From contig CAJMPJ010000081.1 in NCBI GenBank assembly GCA_905215155.1, positions 1 through 8,089 on the forward strand: 8,089 nucleotides of DNA. The letters are read 5' to 3'. The stretch comes from an uncultured bacterium (GTDB taxonomy: Bacteria > Bacillota > Clostridia > Lachnospirales > Lachnospiraceae). A program made the position numbers and the translations under genes. The notes beneath the pieces were generated by a model, which had not been told where the DNA came from, did not search any database, and saw nothing but the letters and a program-made list of their open reading frames with translations. Of the stretch, positions 1 through 4,684 are shown piece after piece (positions within the stretch are counted from its first letter, which is position 1; every line of letters begins with the position of its first letter).

Positions 1-236
1 GCCATAAAGGGTGTCCTTATGATAATGCGGTTGCAGAAGCAACATTTAAAATAATAAAAACAGAGTTCGTCAGAAACCAGACCTTTAGCAGCTTATATCA
101 TCTTCAGATTGAATTGGCTGATTATGTAAATTGGTTCAACAACCACAGAATTCATTCTTCACCGGGATATCTATCACCAGTGAAGTATAGAATGATTACC
201 ATTAAAAAAGTTGTCTAGAAAACTGTTGACAATCCA
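1..236 (+). mobile_element. Right end of an IS3-family insertion sequence
   Basis: After the transposase stop the sequence runs through GAAAACTGTTGACAATCCA. IS3-family elements end 5'-TG...CA-3', so the most natural right end is the CA at 235-236, which implies a left terminus starting TGGATTGTCAACAG. The left end is outside the window, so neither the inverted repeat pair nor the target duplication can be verified. The exact boundary is therefore an inference from the family rule. Confidence 0.6.
3..218 (+). CDS. IS3-family transposase (OrfB), C-terminal 71 residues
   Basis: This is the C-terminal end of a DDE integrase-core transposase that cuts and joins the ends of an IS3-family element. 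The reading frame is open from the window edge and ends at a TAG. It contains the hallmark CPYDNAVAEATF stretch, in which the Glu of AEATF is the last acidic residue of the DDE triad. It also has the usual C-terminal signature NWFNNHRIHSSPGYLSP. The start of the gene lies outside the window, so the upstream OrfA and the frameshift signal cannot be seen. It closely resembles the IS150/IS3 groups common in gut Firmicutes. The element sits against the left side of a phage-like region and seems to have broken a minus-strand ORF. Confidence 0.93.
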   Translation, partial: HKGCPYDNAVAEATFKIIKTEFVRNQTFSSLYHLQIELADYVNWFNNHRIHSSPGYLSPVKYRMITIKKVV

Positions 237-338
237 TATCCCTATCAGCTTTGCTATAGTCATTCCTATAAAACTCCCCAGGATGCCACTAATAATTGGG
301 GCATGATTTTCCTGAATAAATTCTTTTATGGCTCCTAT
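237..338 (-). pseudogene. Small hydrophobic ORF, cut by the IS; start position reads ATA
   Basis: On the minus strand an ideal Shine-Dalgarno GGAGGT (347-352) lies 8 bases before an ATA codon (336-338). The frame from there reads GAIKEFIQENHAPIISGIL, followed by a short hydrophobic stretch (GSFIGMTIAKLIGI), a likely single membrane helix. The frame then runs straight into the IS end and stops inside it at about 174, so the native 3' end is lost. No ATG, GTG or TTG is available near the ribosome site, because an in-frame TAG overlaps the Shine-Dalgarno. It lies 17 bases downstream of another small minus ORF and was probably its operon partner. It resembles short holin-like or membrane peptides of phages, but the family is not recognised. 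Either the start was mutated from ATG or the gene uses a non-standard start. Confidence 0.35.
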
Positions 339-368
339 TTCTCTCTACCTCCTTCAATAGTTGTTGGG

Positions 369-539
369 TTACTGGGGATCTGTTATCGGCTCTACGATAA
401 ACCCCAGCGCTATTAGTGGCTCCCTGCGCACTCTGTTTCCGAGCGCCTGTTGTACTTTTATTGGGAGATCAGACACCTTTACGGGCTGTCCGTCAATGGT
501 CACCCAGTTTGTCCATGTCAATGGTTCGTCTCCTTTGAT
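369..539 (-). CDS. Small conserved-looking element protein, about 56 residues; start position reads ATC
   Basis: The minus-strand frame gives a soluble small protein containing WVTIDGQPVKVSDLPIKVQQ and, near the end, EPLIALGFIVEP. This layout (Trp-Val-Thr-Ile-Asp-Gly, a Leu-Pro turn, an amphipathic helix, then a LeuGlyPhe end) resembles small uncharacterised proteins common on Clostridia phages and integrative elements; that is from memory. AAGGAGGT (547-554) lies 7 bases before ATC (537-539), where an ATG would be expected. Alternatives are a GTG at 558-560, which has a poor ribosome site and would read through the Shine-Dalgarno, and the internal TTG a few codons on. It ends 17 bases before the ribosome site of the next small minus ORF. 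Function unknown. It could be a gene silenced by a start-codon mutation. Confidence 0.45.
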   Translation of the reverse strand: MKGDEPLTWTNWVTIDGQPVKVSDLPIKVQQALGNRVRREPLIALGFIVEPITDPQ

Positions 540-604
540 TTTAATTACCTCCTTACACACCCTGAATAATAATCCTACTTTGTCTGGCGGTTTTTTCTTC
601 TCCG

Positions 605-613
605 TGATACAAT
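605..613 (+). promoter_or_regulatory. Extended -10 promoter for the gene at 643
   Basis: TGATACAAT gives a TGN extended -10 motif (TACAAT at 608-613). There is no good -35 at 17 bases, which extended -10 promoters can tolerate. The start of transcription would be near 620, leaving a leader of about 23 bases that contains the ribosome site AGGAGAGGT (629-637). Confidence 0.4.
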
Positions 614-642
614 TTGGATAACAATAACAGGAGAGGTATCTC

Positions 643-1074
643 ATGCTCACTAAGACTGAATTAAAAATTTTAAAATCTGCAATAAAGCTTAGCAATCACG
701 GAACCGCAATAGTTAGTTGGTATGATATATCCGGTGACTTAGAAGTTCACCCCAATGTTGTTCTCCTCGCTGTTCCAAACCTCGTAGACAAAAAATTGTT
801 ATCGTATGTGTATAGTTCAGAAGGGCATATTCCGCAGGGATTCCGCCTGACTTCTTATTCTGCGAACTTGAAAGAATATCGTTGGCTACTGGCCAAGGAA
901 TTCGTTTACCACAATTTGATTGCCATTATTGCGCTTGTAATTTCAATCCTTGCACTGTTTTTACCTGTTCAAGGCAGTAATCAGATTGATAATACAAACA
1001 AGCAAAACATAAATCTTGAATCCATTTCCCTTGCCACCCCATATGAAGCGATAACAGCTGATACCGAAAACTAA
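643..1074 (+). CDS. Uncharacterised 143-residue protein, N-terminal helix-rich domain plus one C-terminal membrane helix
   Basis: I do not recognise a named family. The first 75 or so residues (MLTKTELKILKSAIKL..., then a VLLAVPNLVDKKLL helix and a GFRLTSYS strand) have the layout of a winged-helix DNA-binding fold. Residues 91-108 (NLIAIIALVISILALFLP) form one clear membrane helix, and a polar tail of about 33 residues follows. A winged-helix-like head with a tail anchor would suggest a membrane-tethered regulator or sensor, but that is inference from layout only. Start chosen at ATG 643, 5 bases after AGGAGAGGT. It is the only plus-strand gene left of the repressor, and its last 114 bases overlap a minus-strand small ORF (961-1113) in a tail-to-tail antisense arrangement. 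Confidence 0.75.
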   Translation: MLTKTELKILKSAIKLSNHGTAIVSWYDISGDLEVHPNVVLLAVPNLVDKKLLSYVYSSEGHIPQGFRLTSYSANLKEYRWLLAKEFVYHNLIAIIALVISILALFLPVQGSNQIDNTNKQNINLESISLATPYEAITADTEN

Positions 1075-1113
1075 AATTGCACTTATTATTTCTACTATAG
1101 CCATTGCTATCAA
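961..1113 (-). CDS. Hidden small hydrophobic protein (47-50 residues), possible phage-type or toxin-like peptide
   Basis: The minus strand holds CAGGAGGTGG (1121-1130), then TTG at 1111-1113 and ATG at 1102-1104 in the same frame, ending at TAA 961-963. The peptide begins LIAMAIVEIISAILVFGIS, a membrane helix. After a short basic/glycine loop (WGGKGNG) it has a second hydrophobic stretch, YVLLVCIINLIT. TTG is preferred because it lies 7 bases after the GGAGGTGG core; from ATG the product is 47 residues. A near-perfect sigma-A promoter lies upstream on the same strand (1162-1190). The hydrophobic small-protein form recalls holin-like or type I toxin peptides, but there is no sequence proof. 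It is transcribed against the 3' end of the 643 gene, away from the repressor, the place where a phage would put its first early gene. Confidence 0.45.
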   Translation of the reverse strand: MIAMAIVEIISAILVFGISCYRFIWGGKGNGFKIYVLLVCIINLITALNR

Positions 1114-1161
1114 GCCTTTACCACCTCCTGTTATTGCTTTGTATCTTTTTAAGACACCGTC

Positions 1162-1190
1162 TATATAGCACAGATAAAAAGCACTGTCAA
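1162..1190 (-). promoter_or_regulatory. Leftward sigma-A promoter facing the small hydrophobic ORF
   Basis: On the minus strand TTGACA (1185-1190) is followed after exactly 17 bases by TATATA (1162-1167), close to a consensus promoter. Transcription would begin near 1155, inside one of the AAGACAC repeats, so a protein bound there would block it. The transcript runs leftward into the ribosome site at 1121-1130. Confidence 0.7.
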
Positions 1191-1230
1191 TTACTTTTTA
1201 TGATTTTTAAGACACTTTTTTTGAAATATC

Positions 1231-1259
1231 TTGCAATTCGTTGCATTATGTAGTAAAAT
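1231..1259 (+). promoter_or_regulatory. Rightward sigma-A promoter of the repressor operon
   Basis: TTGCAA (1231-1236) and TAAAAT (1254-1259) are separated by 17 bases. The transcript would start near 1266, which excludes the TTG at 1241 and makes ATG 1271 almost leaderless. This supports translation from ATG 1295. It would drive the repressor and then the ImmA-like gene. Confidence 0.65.
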
Positions 1260-1294
1260 CAAGACACATTATGAAAAGGGGACATGTAAAACTC

Positions 1295-1768
1295 ATGGGA
1301 ATGGCTGAGAGAATAAAAGAACGTAGGCTTATTATGAATTACACACAAGAAGAATTAGCAGAAAAATTGGGACTTCAAAAATCTGCTATTGCCAAATATG
1401 AAAACGGTCGAGTTGAAAACATTAAACGCTCCGTAATTGCGAGAATGTCAGATGTGCTTGAATGTAGTCCCGCTTATCTCATGGGATGGGATGAACCTCC
1501 GGAACGCAAGCCACTATCGAAACCAGACCAAGAGCTTCTACGCAAATACCATTACATAGATGAAAAAGGAAAACATACAGTAGACACAGTTGTGGAAATG
1601 GAATATAATCGTTGCAAAGATAATTGCTCAGAAGAGTCAATGATAAAACCAAAAGAAGATAAGTCACACCTCCTTTCAATGGCTGCTCATAATGATACCA
1701 TTACAGAGCCGGAAGAACTGGAAAAGACCATGCGTGACCTTGCCAAACTAAAAAGACCAAAAAAATGA
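1295..1768 (+). CDS. XRE / Cro-CI family transcriptional repressor
   Basis: This is a helix-turn-helix regulator of the type that holds integrative elements and prophages silent. Residues 5-39 hold the classic XRE fold: AERIKERRLIMNYTQEELAE, then LGLQKSAIAKYENGR. The family's typical exit motif SPAYLMGW follows near residues 58-65. The remaining 90 or so residues are charged and hydrophilic and carry no LexA-like peptidase motif, so release would not be by self-cleavage; that fits the ImmA-like gene next door. Start chosen at ATG 1295 because the promoter's start site is near 1266; GGGGA at 1278-1282 is a fair but distant ribosome site, and ATG 1301 is also possible. It is 33 bases upstream of the ImmA-like gene, probably in one operon. 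It likely represses both promoters of the 1146-1267 region. Confidence 0.88.
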   Translation: MGMAERIKERRLIMNYTQEELAEKLGLQKSAIAKYENGRVENIKRSVIARMSDVLECSPAYLMGWDEPPERKPLSKPDQELLRKYHYIDEKGKHTVDTVVEMEYNRCKDNCSEESMIKPKEDKSHLLSMAAHNDTITEPEELEKTMRDLAKLKRPKK

Positions 1769-1801
1769 CAAAATACAGTTTAACCAGGAAGTGATTTTTA
1801 T

Positions 1802-2266
1802 ATGGAGTATGAAGAACTGCTGTCTGAGGCCGATTCAAATGCAATCTATGTAATTGAGGATTTGGAGTTTGAGTCCCAGGCTTCCGGGCTCATTAACGGA
1901 GAGGTAATTGGGTTAAGTAAACGCCTGTCTACATTTTCAGAAAAGACTTGTGTCCTTTTGGAAGAACTGGGACACTATCATACAAGCGTTGGAAATATTC
2001 TTGATCAGATGTCAGAAGGAAATAGAAAGCAGGAATATAAAGCAAGGCTCTGGGCCTATAATAAAATGATTACAATAGAAAAGATAATTTCTGCCAAGGA
2101 AGCCGGTTGCCGAAACCGATATGAAATAGCCGAACACCTCAACGTCACAGAGCCTTTTCTTCAGGATGCTATAGATTGTTACCGTTCAAAGTATGGCCTG
2201 GGATTTCAAAAGGGAGATTACATAATATTTTTTGAACCATTTAATATCTGCCGTATGGCAGAATAA
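1802..2266 (+). CDS. ImmA/IrrE-family (DUF955) protein with altered zinc motif
   Basis: ImmA-type proteins are cytoplasmic metallopeptidases that cleave or destabilise the adjacent XRE repressor and so induce the element. The domain is recognisable by EKTCVLLEELGHYHT (residues 47-61) and by the helix motif QEYKARLWAYNKMI near residues 77-90. The zinc motif is usually HExxH, but here the first His is Glu: E54-E55-L-G-H58. I recall the same EELGH form in many Clostridia phage relatives, so it may be a subfamily trait with another zinc ligand and need not be a loss of activity. The C-terminal third (RYEIAEHLNVTEPFLQDAID) looks like a small helix-turn-helix. The ribosome site AGGAAGTG precedes ATG 1802. 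It follows the repressor closely, the usual repressor-ImmA pair of ICEBs1-like elements and phages. Confidence 0.85.
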   Translation: MEYEELLSEADSNAIYVIEDLEFESQASGLINGEVIGLSKRLSTFSEKTCVLLEELGHYHTSVGNILDQMSEGNRKQEYKARLWAYNKMITIEKIISAKEAGCRNRYEIAEHLNVTEPFLQDAIDCYRSKYGLGFQKGDYIIFFEPFNICRMAE

Positions 2267-2290
2267 ATACGATTTTAAATAAGGAAGATT

Positions 2291-2310
2291 AAAATAGCCT
2301 ATGGCTTTTT
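2291..2310 (+). terminator. Weak hairpin with T-run after the ImmA-like gene
   Basis: AGCC-TAT-GGCT with flanking A and T runs (AAAAT before, TTTTT after) forms a short hairpin followed by a T-tract 25 bases after the ImmA-like stop. The stem is short, so it may be only a partial terminator. Confidence 0.3.
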
Positions 2311-2343
2311 AATAAATACAAAAGAATGAAAGAGGGAATGAAT

Positions 2344-2940
2344 ATGAAAAAGAATTTATTCGTACCAGTATTATGTGCTGTGGCACTCAGCACAACCGCA
2401 TGTGGCAGCAACGCTTCATCTGAAAAAGCAGAAACCACTACTACGGAAGCAACAACAGCTGCTGAGACCACGACTGCAGAAGAAACCACCACTGCTCCTG
2501 AAACAGAAGCAGCAGCCCAGACAGTTCCAATAGGACAAGCTGCTAAAATTGGAGAATGGACTGTCACTGTAAGTAATATGCAAATATTAGATAGTATTCC
2601 AGACAATTATGGAAGCTTTAGTCCTGATGAAGGAAACAAATATTTGTTAGTAACAATGACAGCATCTAACGAAGGAAAACAAGCTGATTCCTTCCTTCCC
2701 TCTTATCCTATGGATGATGATGATACCACTGCAAAAATCCTTTATGGAGATGGGTATGAATTTATTCATACAAACCTGCTAGGTTATAGTAAGTCCATGC
2801 TTAGCACTACTGTTAATCCACTATCCTCAAAAGATGGAGATATAGCATTTGAAATCCCAGATAGCGTAGCATCTGCAACGGATCCTATTACCTTAGAAAT
2901 CTCTAATGGAAAAGAAAAAGTCAACTTTTCACTGAGATAA
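2344..2940 (+). CDS. Thr-rich lipoprotein with DUF4352-like domain, probable element cargo
   Basis: This is an exported, lipid-anchored protein of 198 residues. Residues 1-19 form a lipoprotein signal (MKKNLFVPVLCAVAL) with lipobox TTAC and the anchoring Cys at residue 20. Residues 25-62 are a low-complexity linker of Thr, Ala and Glu, a typical wall-spanning spacer. From about residue 64 a beta-rich domain follows (IGEWTVTVSNMQIL, then GNKYLLVTMTASNEG, ending in KVNFSLR), a pattern typical of DUF4352/Telomeric-repeat-like immunoglobulin-fold lipoproteins. ATG 2344 is chosen over ATG 2326 and 2338 because AGAGGGA lies 7 bases before it. It stands between the immunity pair and the integrase, where temperate elements often keep genes expressed from the integrated state. 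A role in superinfection exclusion is possible but not shown. Substrate unknown. Confidence 0.82.
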   Translation: MKKNLFVPVLCAVALSTTACGSNASSEKAETTTTEATTAAETTTAEETTTAPETEAAAQTVPIGQAAKIGEWTVTVSNMQILDSIPDNYGSFSPDEGNKYLLVTMTASNEGKQADSFLPSYPMDDDDTTAKILYGDGYEFIHTNLLGYSKSMLSTTVNPLSSKDGDIAFEIPDSVASATDPITLEISNGKEKVNFSLR

Positions 2941-3055
2941 AATAACGTAAACTAATTGCTTATTAGTAAAAAATCGTAACTCTTAATACATTAAAAAATA
3001 TAAAAATGCCATGCTGATATCAATTTATCATTAAGCTGGCAAATTAAAAGCAAAA

Positions 3056-3082
3056 CCGTCCGGCGCTACCAACACCGAACGG
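3056..3082 (-). terminator. Hairpin between lipoprotein and integrase genes, T-rich only on the minus side
   Basis: CCGTCCGG and CCGAACGG form an 8-base stem with one imperfect position around an 11-base loop. Read on the minus strand it is followed by TTTTGCTTTTAATTT, which would suit a leftward terminator; read on the plus strand no T-run follows. The flanking 2941-3055 stretch is AT-rich, with a small ACTAAT/ATTAGT palindrome, and no gene is visible in it. Confidence 0.3.
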
Positions 3083-3156
3083 CTTCACATAGATTTCTCT
3101 TATCATGTATGCCCCGAAAAGATACAATCATTCCCAAACAGATTATATCATTTTCG

Positions 3157-3183
3157 ATACGTCCTGGCAAGGGGCGTATTTTT
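3157..3183 (+). terminator. Rho-independent terminator upstream of the integrase
   Basis: ATACGTCC (3157-3164) pairs with GGGCGTAT (3172-3179) around a 7-base loop, directly followed by a T-run to 3183. It probably ends transcription from the lipoprotein and insulates the integrase. Because it lies between the ATG at 3109 and the ribosome site, it also argues that translation begins at 3214. Confidence 0.5.
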
Positions 3184-3213
3184 ATACCCAAAAATAGAAA
3201 GGAAAATGATATT

Positions 3214-4290
3214 ATGGCAACCGCAAAGAAATTACCATCAGGCTCCTGGAGGTGTCAAGTTTACAGCCACACAGAAACAATTCTACTACCAGACGGAACC
3301 ACAAAGAACAAAAGAATCTACAAATCCTTTACCAGTGACGACCCTTCCCCAAAAGGAAAGCGCCAAGCTGAAAAAGAAGCCGCTTCTTGGGCAGCAAACA
3401 AAGAAATGGGATCAAAAAATTACAATAAGACTGTTGGTGAAATGATACAAGATTACTGCATTGCTAAAAGCAACGTTCTCTCCCCTACTACTGTCAACGG
3501 GTACAAATCTATAAAGGATAATATGATGGTAAGTATATCTGATTTAAAAGCTGATCGCTTGGGAAGTGACCGGATTCAGCAATGGGTAAATGAAATTTCC
3601 ATTGACAGATCGCCTAAAACAGTAAGAAATGCTTACGGTTTATTGGTTGCCGCCTATGACTTATTTTATCCTGAAAGGCGCATAAAAGCAAAGCTGCCAC
3701 AAAGAATCAAAACTAATACATATACTCCATCTGACGAAGATGTAAAAATACTTATGGAGCACTTCAAGAAGGACAAGGAAATGTTGAAAGCGGTCTGCCT
3801 TGCTGCATTTGGCACGCTCCGAAGATCTGAAATTTGTGCACTTACCGCTGAAGACGTTCGGGGCAACATTGTTTCTGTCAACAAAGCCATGGTACGGGCT
3901 TCTAAAGATGAGTGGATAATAAAAACGACAAAAACTGTTTCAAGTACCAGGGAAGTTATAATGCCTCAGTTCGTCATTGACATGCTGCCGAAAAATGGCA
4001 AATTGGTTAATGTGGGGGCTCCTGATAATATATCAAATCGTTTTGCGAGAGCTATCAAAAAGTTAAAACTCGGAGCGATTCGTTTTCACGATTTAAGACA
4101 CTATGCTGCGTCGATCATGCATGCATTAAATATTCCGGATCAGTATATCATGCAGCGGGGAGGTTGGTCTTCAGACAAAACATTAAAAGAGGTATACCGT
4201 GGCACAATTGATAATTATGAGCAGAAATATGTTGATGTAACATTAAAACATTTTGAGACTATGCAACACGAATTACAACACAAAAAATAA
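3214..4290 (+). CDS. int: Tyrosine recombinase (site-specific integrase) of the element
   Basis: This enzyme integrates the element at the tRNA-Ala 3' end and excises it. Residues 1-70 are a basic arm-binding domain (KKLPSGSWRCQVYSHTE, then a Lys-rich helix). Residues about 73-160 are the SAM-like core-binding domain (TVGEMIQDYCIAK). The catalytic domain carries Arg203 (GTLRRSEICAL), Lys240 (TTKTVSSTREV), His292-Arg295 (HDLRHYAAS), Trp318 in RGGWSS where many relatives have His, and the nucleophile Tyr328 (EVYRGT). Total length is 358 residues, normal for the Tn916/phage type. ATG 3214 is chosen because AAAGGAAAA lies 9-12 bases upstream and a terminator hairpin precedes it; an upstream in-frame ATG at 3109 would add 35 unlikely residues. 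The gene ends 29 bases from the tRNA, the standard layout for tRNA-integrating elements. No excisionase gene is visible. Confidence 0.95.
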   Translation: MATAKKLPSGSWRCQVYSHTETILLPDGTTKNKRIYKSFTSDDPSPKGKRQAEKEAASWAANKEMGSKNYNKTVGEMIQDYCIAKSNVLSPTTVNGYKSIKDNMMVSISDLKADRLGSDRIQQWVNEISIDRSPKTVRNAYGLLVAAYDLFYPERRIKAKLPQRIKTNTYTPSDEDVKILMEHFKKDKEMLKAVCLAAFGTLRRSEICALTAEDVRGNIVSVNKAMVRASKDEWIIKTTKTVSSTREVIMPQFVIDMLPKNGKLVNVGAPDNISNRFARAIKKLKLGAIRFHDLRHYAASIMHALNIPDQYIMQRGGWSSDKTLKEVYRGTIDNYEQKYVDVTLKHFETMQHELQHKK

Positions 4291-4292
4291 AA

Positions 4293-4315
4293 AGCCTAGT
4301 ATTTACTAGACTTTT
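4293..4315. terminator. Bidirectional terminator between integrase and tRNA
   Basis: AGCCTAGT-ATTT-ACTAGACT forms an 8-base stem with a 4-base loop (4293-4312). On the plus strand TTTT follows, ending the integrase mRNA. On the minus strand a long T-rich run follows, ending the tRNA transcript 7 bases after the tRNA body. Confidence 0.75.
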
Positions 4316-4319
4316 AGCA

Positions 4320-4392
<73 letters not shown>

Positions 4393-4401
4393 ATGGCAGC
4401 T

Positions 4402-4430
4402 ATTATAGCAAACCATCAAAAAAATTGCAA
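4402..4430 (-). promoter_or_regulatory. Promoter of tRNA-Ala
   Basis: On the minus strand TTGCAA (4425-4430) and a perfect TATAAT (4402-4407) are separated by 17 bases. Transcription would begin a few bases before the tRNA 5' end at 4392. Confidence 0.8.
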
Positions 4431-4437
4431 CAAAATA

Positions 4438-4465
4438 TTGCAATTTTTTCGATGGGTGTTATAAT
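4438..4465 (+). promoter_or_regulatory. Promoter of the FMN riboswitch-ribU unit
   Basis: TTGCAA (4438-4443) and TATAAT (4460-4465) are spaced by 16 bases. The -35 lies back to back with the -35 of the tRNA promoter, 7 bases away. Transcription would start near 4472, just ahead of the riboswitch. Confidence 0.75.
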
Positions 4466-4490
4466 ACATCCAGAGCATTTGCATATAGTT

Positions 4491-4600
4491 GTCTTCAGGG
4501 CAGGGTGTAATTCCCGACCGGCGGTAAAGTCCGCGAGCGCGTATTGCGCAGAATTGGTGTGATTCCAATACCGACAGTATAGTCTGGATGAAAGAAGATG
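4491..4600 (+). ncRNA. FMN riboswitch (RFN element)
   Basis: The aptamer matches the highly conserved RFN consensus. It has AGGGCAGGGTG near the 5' side, CCCGACCGGCGGTAAAGTCC, CCGCGAGCG, then ATTGGTGTGATTCCAATACCG, and the closing GACAGTATAGTCTGGATG followed by AAAGAAGA. P1 is formed by TCTTC (4492-4496) with GAAGA (4594-4598). It senses flavin mononucleotide and shuts down riboflavin uptake when FMN is plentiful. Confidence 0.97.
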
Positions 4601-4670
4601 TGTTAAATAAAGATAATACACCATCTATTATTAACACCTGAAGGGCACACTTTCAGATGTTACTTATTTT
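4601..4670 (+). promoter_or_regulatory. Riboswitch expression platform: competing hairpins
   Basis: A hairpin of GTGTTAA and TTAACAC spans about 4600-4637. CCTGAAG (4637-4643) can pair in two ways: with the P1 5' strand CTTCAGG (4493-4499), or within ACACCTGAA (4634-4642) against TTCAGATGT (4652-4660), which is followed by a T-rich stretch up to the ribosome site. With FMN, P1 forms and the second hairpin is free to terminate; without FMN, the P1 strand captures CCTGAAG. The T-run is interrupted, so the block may act partly on translation because the ribosome site is adjacent. Confidence 0.5.
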
Positions 4671-4684
4671 AGGAGGCATGTATT

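Larger units (their letters stand above)
1146..1267 (+). promoter_or_regulatory. Three direct AAGACAC repeats, candidate repressor operators
   Basis: TTTTTAAGACAC occurs at 1146-1157 and again at 1204-1215; a shorter copy, AAGACAC preceded by AATC, occurs at 1261-1267. The first copy sits on the predicted start of the leftward promoter, the third on the predicted start of the rightward promoter, and the middle one between the two -35 boxes. The core spacings are 58 and 52 bases. Three related sites between divergent promoters is how lambdoid and Firmicute phage repressor operators are built. That the neighbouring XRE protein binds here is inference. Confidence 0.5.

Noticed and set aside
1241..1294. 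Upstream TTG/ATG starts of the repressor
   Set aside because: The promoter at 1231-1259 would start transcription near 1266, so TTG 1241 cannot be translated from it and ATG 1271 would be leaderless; the XRE fold begins after 1295.
3109..3213. 35-residue N-terminal extension of the integrase
   Set aside because: A terminator hairpin (3157-3183) lies inside it, there is no ribosome site at 3109, and a good one precedes ATG 3214.
4403..4637. Two minus-strand ORFs across the tRNA promoter and riboswitch
   Set aside because: They overlap an unmistakable FMN riboswitch and two promoters; the translations have no protein-like character.
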